Shown one piece after another: positions 56,215-64,000 of a stretch of DNA of 64,000 bases. The DNA is taken from positions 33,647-97,646 of the forward strand of contig NZ_AUWQ01000034.1 of the NCBI RefSeq assembly GCF_000455205.1. The letters run 5' to 3'. The position numbers were made by a program, and so were the translations under genes. Source of the stretch: Mycobacterium sp. UM_CSW (GTDB lineage: Bacteria; Actinomycetota; Actinomycetes; Mycobacteriales; Mycobacteriaceae). Each line of letters starts with the position of its first letter. The first letter of the stretch is position 1. The notes under the pieces are model-generated. The model was not told the origin of the DNA. It worked only from the letters and a program-made list of their open reading frames with translations, and searched no databases.

Positions 56215-58086
56215 TCATTCGCGGGGAGGCGGCGGGATCGCCTGCGGAACCGGCAGCCCACACCTGGCGAGCTCGTAGAGCGGAACGCGATCGATTCGGT
56301 ACTTGGTGAACTCGAAGCTGTGTACGACGTTGGAAACGAAGCGATGCAAGGTCATTGGCGCTCGCACCGAGCTCAGCATCGCCTTCGTCTCGGGGCATTG
56401 CAGCGCCGCGACGGCCTGCGCGACCCAGTTCACGTCCAAATAGCCTGGAATTCCCGGATACAACTTCACCCACGGGCCGTCGGCGATCACCCAGTCGGGG
56501 AAGAGGTTCTTGTCGTGCCCGATTCGGCCGTGCTTCAGCCGTTCCGTGTGCTGGGCGAGCGGGTTTGCCAGCCCGATCTGGTCGATCACCCGCACATCAA
56601 GCCCGACGTTCATCCCCAGCATGCCCAGGTTGGTGAAAAACACGGCATGCTGCGGTTTTTGCGGCGCCTTGGCATCCCCGGGCGCGGGCTGCAGCATCGG
56701 CACCAGGTCCCACTGGGTGTAGTTGCCCGACGGCAGCAACAACGCTCCCTCCGGGGTGTTGTCGAGCGCGGTCAGGACGGCGGCCATCCTCGGGTAGTCC
56801 AGGTAGTCGGCGGCCGTCAGCGGGTGCGCATGCCCGGTGGCCTGTGCGTAGAAGCGGCGCTCGTCGACGATGCCCGAGTAGGTGACGTGGGTGGCGTCGT
56901 CGCCCATCCCGGGTGAGTTTGCTGCCCACAGCGACCAGCCCGCGACGCCCAGCCACAGCGCGCCGGCGGCACCGGCCGCCCAGTAGCCCGTCTCCCGCGA
57001 ATAGTCCTGCCCGTCGGGCAGGACAACCGGGACGACGGCCACCGGCGCCAGCAAACAAAATAGCGGCGCCAGCAACACCCTCGCGTGCATGAAATCGCCG
57101 CCCTGCCGGATCCAGTAGAGCCCCTGCAGCAGGCCGCTGACGAGGACGAATGCGACGACCGCCGACGGGCTCTGCACCGCCCGCGCCAGCCGCCCGTAAT
57201 CCGGCGACAGCGCCGGGCGCAGGAACGACGGGCGCCGCCGGGCCACCACCACCAGCACGCCGAGCGGCACCAGCAGCAGCACCGGAACCCACACGGCGTA
57301 GGGCGCATTGAAGTTGGACAGGTAGATCATCCCCTGCGACCACTTGTCGCCCGCCGCGTCCTTGGCCAACGCCGTGCCGGGCACCAGCAGGCCGTAGTAG
57401 CCCATCCGGAAGATCTCGTAGGCGACCGGCAGAAACCCGCCGGCCACCACGACCAGCGCCCGGCGCCGCCAGGTGCGGGCGGCGATGAGCATCATGATCA
57501 GCGCCAGCCCGCCCATCAGCGCCAGCTCGGGTCGGACGAGAACGCTGAACCCGGCGACGAAGGCCAGCGCACTGACGAAGACCGGGCCACCCGGACGCCC
57601 GCGCACCGGCTGCGCCCAGCACACCATCATCCACCACAGCAGCCCCAGGTAGGCCAGCGCCAGGCCGCTCTCCAGGCCCGATGTGGCAAAGTCGCGGGCG
57701 GGCGGCAACGCGATGTAGACCAGCGCGCCGGCGGGCAGCATGATCGCCCGGCGCCCCCGCAGGCTGGGCGCGTACAACCGGCCGGCACCCAGCATCAAAA
57801 ATGCCACGCCCAGCACCGAAAGCGTCAGGGCCAGCGCCAAAGCCACGTACTCCATGCGCATCGGGCCGCCGACCCAGCTGCCCACATACATCAGATAGGT
57901 CCACGCCGTGGAGGTGTTCGCCTCGACCCGTTCGCCCTGGTTGAACACCGGGCCGTTGCCGGCCAGCAAATTGCGCACCGTGCGCAGCACGATGAGCCCG
58001 TCGTCGGCGATCCAGCGCCGCTGCCACGCGCCCCAGCCGAACAGGACGGCGACCACCGCCACGCTGATCCACAGGCTGACCCGCAC
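56215..58086 (-). CDS. aftB: Terminal beta-(1->2)-arabinofuranosyltransferase AftB
   Basis: The 623-residue GT-C protein starts at GTG 58086 (RVSLWISVAVVAVLFGWG), matching the family N-terminus. A longer frame reaches into ubiA. About ten membrane helices are followed by an extracytoplasmic C-terminal domain. WQRRWIADDGLIVLRTVRNL holds the GT-C catalytic Asp pair, and FNQGERVEANTSTAW is the donor-site loop. It caps arabinan with beta-1,2-Araf residues from DPA, which later carry mycolates. It lies between ubiA and fbpA, linking arabinan end-capping to mycolate transfer. Confidence 0.93.
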   Translation of the reverse strand: MRVSLWISVAVVAVLFGWGAWQRRWIADDGLIVLRTVRNLLAGNGPVFNQGERVEANTSTAWTYLMYVGSWVGGPMRMEYVALALALTLSVLGVAFLMLGAGRLYAPSLRGRRAIMLPAGALVYIALPPARDFATSGLESGLALAYLGLLWWMMVCWAQPVRGRPGGPVFVSALAFVAGFSVLVRPELALMGGLALIMMLIAARTWRRRALVVVAGGFLPVAYEIFRMGYYGLLVPGTALAKDAAGDKWSQGMIYLSNFNAPYAVWVPVLLLVPLGVLVVVARRRPSFLRPALSPDYGRLARAVQSPSAVVAFVLVSGLLQGLYWIRQGGDFMHARVLLAPLFCLLAPVAVVPVVLPDGQDYSRETGYWAAGAAGALWLGVAGWSLWAANSPGMGDDATHVTYSGIVDERRFYAQATGHAHPLTAADYLDYPRMAAVLTALDNTPEGALLLPSGNYTQWDLVPMLQPAPGDAKAPQKPQHAVFFTNLGMLGMNVGLDVRVIDQIGLANPLAQHTERLKHGRIGHDKNLFPDWVIADGPWVKLYPGIPGYLDVNWVAQAVAALQCPETKAMLSSVRAPMTLHRFVSNVVHSFEFTKYRIDRVPLYELARCGLPVPQAIPPPPRE

Positions 58087-58183
58087 CGCGGTGACGTAGG
58101 GGAATAGCGGCCGGCCGGGCCGCCTGATCACCGGCCGGCGCAGCACTCCCACCCCCAGCGCCTTCAGGCCGTTCAGATGGGGG

Positions 58184-59092
58184 CTAGCCGAAGGCAACGG
58201 CGGCCCCAACTGTTGCGATCCACGCCAGCGCCAACAGCTGCAGCACCCGGTCGCGCAACGCAATGTCTTCGGGCTCCCCGGCCAGCCCGCCGTCGACGTC
58301 GACCGCGTAGCGCAGGATCGCGATGGTGAACGGGACCATGGACACCACGAACCAGCCCGCCTCGCCGTGTTCGCGCTCGAATGCCCACAGCCCGTAGCAC
58401 AGCACCACCGCGGTGGCCGACATCGTCCAGACGAAGCGCAGGTAGGTGCTGGTGTAGCTCTCCAGCGCCTTGCGGATCGCCGCGCCGGTGCGTTCGGCCA
58501 GTTGCAGTTCGGCGTAACGCTTGCCGGCCACCATGAACAGCGACGCGAATGCCGCCATGAGCAAAAACCACTGCGACAGCCGGGTGTCGGTGGCCGCGCC
58601 CCCGGCGATGGCCCGCAGCAGGTACGCCGACGACACGATGCAGATGTCCATCACCGCCTGGTGCTTGAGGCCGAAGCAGTAGCCCAGCTGCATGGCGATG
58701 TAGACCGCCATCACCACGGCCAGGTTGGGCGTCAGCCACCACGCCAGGCCGAGCGACGCCACCCCGAGCACCACCGCCAGGGCATAGGCCAGCCATTCCG
58801 GCACCACGCCGGCGGCGATCGGGCGGAACCGTTTGGTGGGGTGTTCGCGGTCGGCCTCGACGTCGCGGACGTCGTTGATCAGGTACACCGCGGAGGCCGC
58901 CAGGCTGAACACCGCGAAGGCTACCGCCACCTGAATTCCCAGCTGGCCGTAGTCATATCGGTGACCGCGTCCCGCCGCGCTCAGCGGCGCGGCCAGGACG
59001 AGCACGTTCTTCACCCACTGGCGCGGGCGGATCGCCTTGACCACCCCGACGATCAGGTTCGCCGGAGGCCCGACCACCACGTCTTCACTCAT
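58184..59092 (-). CDS. ubiA: Decaprenyl-phosphate phosphoribosyltransferase UbiA (DPPR synthase)
   Basis: The 302-residue polytopic prenyltransferase has two Asp-rich sites: NDVRDVEADREHP after helix 2 and DVDGGLAGEPED in the later loop. IRPRQWVKNVLVLAAPL is the N-terminal cytosolic motif of this subfamily. It transfers 5-phosphoribose from PRPP to decaprenyl phosphate, the first committed step toward DPA. Variation here is associated with ethambutol resistance in M. tuberculosis. The start ATG 59092 overlaps the PAP2 stop by 8 bases. Confidence 0.95.
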   Translation of the reverse strand: MSEDVVVGPPANLIVGVVKAIRPRQWVKNVLVLAAPLSAAGRGHRYDYGQLGIQVAVAFAVFSLAASAVYLINDVRDVEADREHPTKRFRPIAAGVVPEWLAYALAVVLGVASLGLAWWLTPNLAVVMAVYIAMQLGYCFGLKHQAVMDICIVSSAYLLRAIAGGAATDTRLSQWFLLMAAFASLFMVAGKRYAELQLAERTGAAIRKALESYTSTYLRFVWTMSATAVVLCYGLWAFEREHGEAGWFVVSMVPFTIAILRYAVDVDGGLAGEPEDIALRDRVLQLLALAWIATVGAAVAFG

Positions 59093-59612
59093 TTGGGCAC
59101 GCCTCTCGCGCTCGGTCGGCGATCCCCGCGACGGCGGCACCGAGGGCGATGCCGAAGGCTACGTCGCTGGGATAGTGCACGCCCAGCAGTATCCGCGACA
59201 GCGCCATCGGAGGGACGAGCAACACGGGTAACGGGAGCCCGGTTGCGCGACTCATCAGGATGGCCGCGGCGGTGGTGGAGGTGGCGTGCGCGGAGGGGAA
59301 GCTCAGTTGGCTCGGCGTGCCGACGTTCACCGCGACCGCCGGGTGATGGGGCCGCTTGCGCCGCACCAGGCGCTTGACCAGCACGGCGGCGGCGTGCGCG
59401 ACGAACGCGCCGGCCCCGGCCACCAGCCACTCGCGGCGACGGCTCGGCATCAGCACCGCACCGAGCAGCGCCACCACCAGCCAGCCGATGCTGTGCTCGC
59501 CGAAGTGGGACAGGCCTCGCGCCGCACCCAGCATTCCGGGCCTGTCGGCCAGCGCCGACTGGACGGCCACCAGCGCGGCCACCTCACCGCGCGGGGCGGC
59601 CGATTCAACCAT
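59085..59612 (-). CDS. PAP2-superfamily phosphatase (Rv3807c-like)
   Basis: The 175-residue membrane phosphatase has all three PAP2 motifs: KRLVRRKRPHHP, PSAHATSTTAAA and SRILLGVHYPSDVAFG with the catalytic His. Its place between ubiA and glfT2, overlapping both by 8 bases, suggests it removes the phosphate from decaprenyl-phosphoryl-5-phosphoribose to give DPR for DprE1. That role is proposed for the homologue and I treat it as likely but not certain. Confidence 0.87.
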   Translation of the reverse strand: MVESAAPRGEVAALVAVQSALADRPGMLGAARGLSHFGEHSIGWLVVALLGAVLMPSRRREWLVAGAGAFVAHAAAVLVKRLVRRKRPHHPAVAVNVGTPSQLSFPSAHATSTTAAAILMSRATGLPLPVLLVPPMALSRILLGVHYPSDVAFGIALGAAVAGIADRAREACPNE

Positions 59613-61484
59613 GTTTTGACTCGCCGGCCGGCAACAACGCCGTCTCCCACTTCTGCTTGCTGGACAGCACGGGCAGCGCCTCCCGGTAGACCCGGCGCAT
59701 CTCGTCGAACCGGCCCAGCAACTTGCGCTGGCGGCGTAGCGATTTCAGCAACAGCGACATCATCTTTCGCCGGTCGCGCTGCCGGTAGACCACGCCGCAC
59801 CCGTCGGCGGTCGTGACCGTCACGCCGTCGACCGTGCAGAGCCGGAACCAGCGCGCGTCCTGGGTCGGCACGTTGTACTCCGGACGCGTGTGGGCTTCCG
59901 GGTCGGCCGCTGTCATGTTGTGCAATATCCCGCGTGCCAGCCGGTAACTGATGGAAACGGGGTTCACCGGCGGCTTCATCGCCTTGGTCTTGTTCTGCGG
60001 CGGCGGCAGCTCGCTCGCGGCCGGCAGCACGACGGCGTCCGGGTACTCCTTGCGGATGCGGTGCACTTCCGGCAGCGCCGATTCCAGGATCGAGAAGATG
60101 TGCTCGGGACCGGCCAGAAAGTCGTCGATCGCCCTGTTCTGGATCGCGACCGTCGAGTATTCAAGGCAGGCAAGGTGTTTCAGCGTCGCCTTGAGGTGGC
60201 TGCGGACCAATCCGGTGATATCGCCGTCCCAGTGCAGCGCCGCGACCACCAACCGGTTGCGCAAGTGGAAATAGGCCTGCCAGTCGATGGCGTCGTCCTT
60301 GTCGCTCCAGGCCATGTGCCAGATCGCGGCCCCGGGCAAGGTGACCGTCGGATAGCCGTGCTCGCCGGCGCGCAGGCCGTATTCGGCGTCGTCCCATTTG
60401 ATGAACAACGGCACCGGCTGGCCGATCTCCTCGGCGACCTGCCGCGGGATCATGCACGTCCACCAGCCGTTGAAGTCGACGTCAATGCGCCGGTGCAGCA
60501 GCGCGCTCCGATCGTTGTTGTCGTTCAACGGGAATTGCGCGAAGTCGTGGTCGTACTCGGCGTGCGGCGCGGCGGTCCACATGAAGTTCGACTGGTTGAC
60601 GACCTCGCCCATGATGTGCAGGTGCGACGGCTCCTGCAGGTTGAGCATCTGACCGCCGATCAGCATCGGCGTCTTGGCGAAGCGGTTCAGCGCCAGCACC
60701 CGCAGGATGGTGTCCGGCTCGATGCGGATGTCGTCGTCCATGAACAGGATCTGTTGGCAGTCCGTGTTTTTCAGCGCCTCGTACATCACCCGGCTGTATC
60801 CGCCGGAACCGCCGAGGTTCGGCTGATTGTGGATCGACAACCGGTCGCCCAGGCCGGCGGCTGCGGCCGGAAAGTCCGGGTGGTCGCGCACCTTGCGGAC
60901 GCCCTGGTCCGGCACGATTACCGCCCCAATCACCTTGTCCACCAATGGATCTGCGGTGAGGTCGGCCAGTGCGTTGACACAGTCGGCGGGACGGTTGAAG
61001 GTGGGGATACCGACGGCGACGTTGGCGGTGCCCGGAGCGGGCTCGGTGGCGTACCACCCACCGCTGAGCAGGCTGACCGCCGTGTCGGTGGTGATGTCGA
61101 ACCAGATCCAGCCGCCGTCCTCGAACGGCCGCAGCGGCACCTCGATCTCGACGACCGCCGGCTGATCGTCGGTGCCGACGAACTGGCGGCCCTCCACCGA
61201 GATCCGGACCCCGGTGGCCTTGGTCCGGTACACGTCGACGCGTCCGGTTCCGGTCAGCTCGACCCGCAACACCACCGACGTGCAGATCGACCAGCGCCGC
61301 CAGTAGCTGGCCGGGAACGCGTTGAAGTACGTCGCGAACGACACCTCCGACTCAGCGCCGATCTGTAGCGAGGTGCGCGATGTCGCGTGCGCGCGCCGCG
61401 CGTTGGTGGTCGACTCCTCGAGGTAAAGCTTGCGCACGTCGAGGGGTTCGCCCGGACGCGGCAGGATGATTCGGGACAGCAGAC

Positions 61485-61497
<13 letters not shown>
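59605..61497 (-). CDS. glfT2: Galactofuranosyltransferase GlfT2 (galactan polymerase)
   Basis: The 630-residue GT2 enzyme has an N-terminal beta-barrel at about 1-150, then a GT-A domain (VAVGIPTFNRPADCVNAL) with metal-binding DDD at 254-256 (FMDDDIRIEP), WDDAEYG acceptor Asp pair and HMAW. It polymerises alternating beta-5 and beta-6 galactofuranose as a homotetramer on the membrane. The start at 61497 (MSAVSLLSRIILPRPGE) follows a small inserted element whose duplication repeats the first 13 bases of the gene. A GGGGAGGAG within the insert serves as ribosome-binding site. Confidence 0.95.
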
Positions 61498-63044
<1,547 letters not shown>

Positions 63045-64000
63045 GTGCCGAATCGACGCCGACGCAAGGTTTCGACAGCCATGAGCGCGGTCGCCGCTGT
63101 GGCAGTGGCGAGTCCTTGCGCATACTTCCTGGTCTACGAATCGACCGCCGGCAGCAAGCCGGCCGAGCACCACGAGTTCAAGCAGGCCGCGGTGATGTCC
63201 GACCTGCCCGGCGAGCTGATGGGCGCGCTGTCCCAAGGCCTGTCGCAGTTCGGCATCAACCTGCCGCCGGTGCCCGCCCTCAGCGGAACCGGTGCCACCA
63301 CACCGGGTCTGACCAGTCCGGGCCTCACCAGCCCGGGCCTGACCAGCCCAGGTTTGACGAGCCCGGGGCTGACCAGCCCAGGCTTGACGAGCCCCTCGCT
63401 CACCAGTCCGGCGCTTACCAGCCCGGGCTTGACGAGCCCCGCTTTGGCGAACCCGGGCCTGCCGCCCACGACGCCGGGCACACCCGGGGTCACCACGCCG
63501 GGCGCGCTGCCGACGACGCCGGCCGCGGGGCTCAACCCCGCACTTGCCAACCCCGGGCTGACCAGCCCGGCCGGGGTCACACCCGGACTGGCGAGCCCCG
63601 GCCTGTCGCCCAGCGAGGTACCGATCGACTCGACGACGGCCGGATTGGACCCGGGCGCCGGCGGCACGTACCCCATCCTCGGTGACCCGTCGACGCTGGG
63701 CGGCGCTTCGCCGATCGCGTCCGGCGGCACCGGCGGGACCGGCGGCACCTCTGGCGGCGGCGGCGGGCTGATGAACGACCTGATGCAGGCCGCCAACCAG
63801 TTGGGCGCCAACCAGGCGATCGACCTGCTCAAGGGCCTGGTGATGCCGGCCATCACGCAAGGTATCCAGCAGAGCGCCGCGGGTGCCGCGCCGGGTGCCG
63901 CGTTGCCGGCCGCCGCGGGTGCGTTGCCGGGTGCGGCCAAGGCCCTGCCGGGCGCCGCCGCTGCCCTGCCTGGCGCTGCGGGTGCCCTGCCAGGTGCCGC
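63045..64000 (+). CDS. erp: Exported repetitive protein Erp (PirG), 3' end outside window
   Basis: The GTG start gives PNRRRRKVSTAMSAVAAVAVA, a signal peptide with a basic N-region and a short hydrophobic core. The visible part is 318 residues: an N-terminal domain to about residue 86, then a PGLTS-type repeat array at 63303-63467, a Pro/Ala/Gly-rich middle, a helical block LMNDLMQAANQLGANQAIDLL, and an Ala/Pro/Gly repeat tail (GALPGAA units) running off the window. Erp is a surface virulence factor specific to mycobacteria, and its central repeats vary between species. The frame is open to the last base. Confidence 0.93.
   Translation, partial: MPNRRRRKVSTAMSAVAAVAVASPCAYFLVYESTAGSKPAEHHEFKQAAVMSDLPGELMGALSQGLSQFGINLPPVPALSGTGATTPGLTSPGLTSPGLTSPGLTSPGLTSPGLTSPSLTSPALTSPGLTSPALANPGLPPTTPGTPGVTTPGALPTTPAAGLNPALANPGLTSPAGVTPGLASPGLSPSEVPIDSTTAGLDPGAGGTYPILGDPSTLGGASPIASGGTGGTGGTSGGGGGLMNDLMQAANQLGANQAIDLLKGLVMPAITQGIQQSAAGAAPGAALPAAAGALPGAAKALPGAAAALPGAAGALPGA
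63303..63467. repeat. Eleven 15-bp repeats encoding P(G/S/A)L(T/A/P)(S/N/P) in erp
   Basis: Starting at 63303 the five-residue units read PGLTS six times, then PSLTS, PALTS, PGLTS, PALAN and PGLPP. Codon wobble between units (CTG/TTG/CTC, AGC/AGT) suggests they are not very recent duplications. Confidence 0.88.

Noticed and set aside
63134-63940. 268-codon minus-strand frame opposite erp, rich in PGL/SAGL repeats
   Set aside because: The repeats are the complement of the erp repeat array. erp has a signal peptide, start site and known neighbours.

Overview
The window is from a slow-growing mycobacterium, most likely of the Mycobacterium avium complex. It is GC-rich and has the arabinogalactan/mycolate cell-wall locus in the same gene order as M. 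tuberculosis Rv3777-Rv3810. A regulator of the EmbR type sits head-to-head with embA, an arrangement known from M. avium. Comparisons with M. tuberculosis proteins are from memory, not from a search.

Bases 1 to about 11650 are one end of an integrated element, visibly lower in G+C than the rest. It holds a truncated dGTPase-like dNTP triphosphohydrolase, several small unknown genes, and a tightly overlapping operon of a VirD4/HerA-like coupling ATPase, a replication-relaxation protein, an orphan DNA methyltransferase and a small protein. It ends with a repressor/ImmA metalloprotease pair and a large serine recombinase. The recombinase frame runs into the 3' half of a tRNA-Ser(UGA) gene at 11655-11744, which marks the integration site. 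The other end of the element lies left of the window.

Bases 11782-19276 carry chromosomal housekeeping and envelope genes: a quinone oxidoreductase, a class-V aminotransferase-fold protein without an obvious PLP lysine, a GT-C membrane glycosyltransferase, the proteasome activator Bpa/PafE, then an ABC ATPase, GlfT1 and an ABC permease (galactan start and export). Bases 19321-21806 are a variable patch: a small secreted protein, a membrane protein with DivIVA-like C-terminal repeats, a broken 13E12-family HNH endonuclease remnant and a PTPS-like gene.

Bases 21978-39679 make and use decaprenyl-phosphoryl-arabinose: a GreA-like protein, a GtrA protein, DprE1/DprE2, AftA and EmbC. A cassette of ArsR, SRPBCC, maleylpyruvate-isomerase-fold and EmbR genes follows, then EmbA and EmbB. 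Bases 39846-43403 hold a secreted protein, a DUF1918 gene facing a membrane protein and a GarA-like FHA protein across a DosR-like box, and fadE35.

Bases 43472-62776 are all on the minus strand. In transcription order they are glf, glfT2, a PAP2 phosphatase, ubiA, aftB, fbpA, fbpD, culp6, fadD32, pks13 and accD4: galactan polymerisation, DPA precursor synthesis, arabinan capping, mycolate condensation and mycolate transfer. The window ends inside erp (63045 onward), read divergently from glf.

The least expected structures are small insertions inside essential cell-wall genes. One is an 83-bp element duplicating the glfT2 start and creating a coupled 28-codon leader ORF. Another is a 2 x 30 bp in-frame repeat in aftA. 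The integrated element, with an ICE-like ImmA/repressor switch and a serine recombinase at a tRNA gene, is the other main point of interest.
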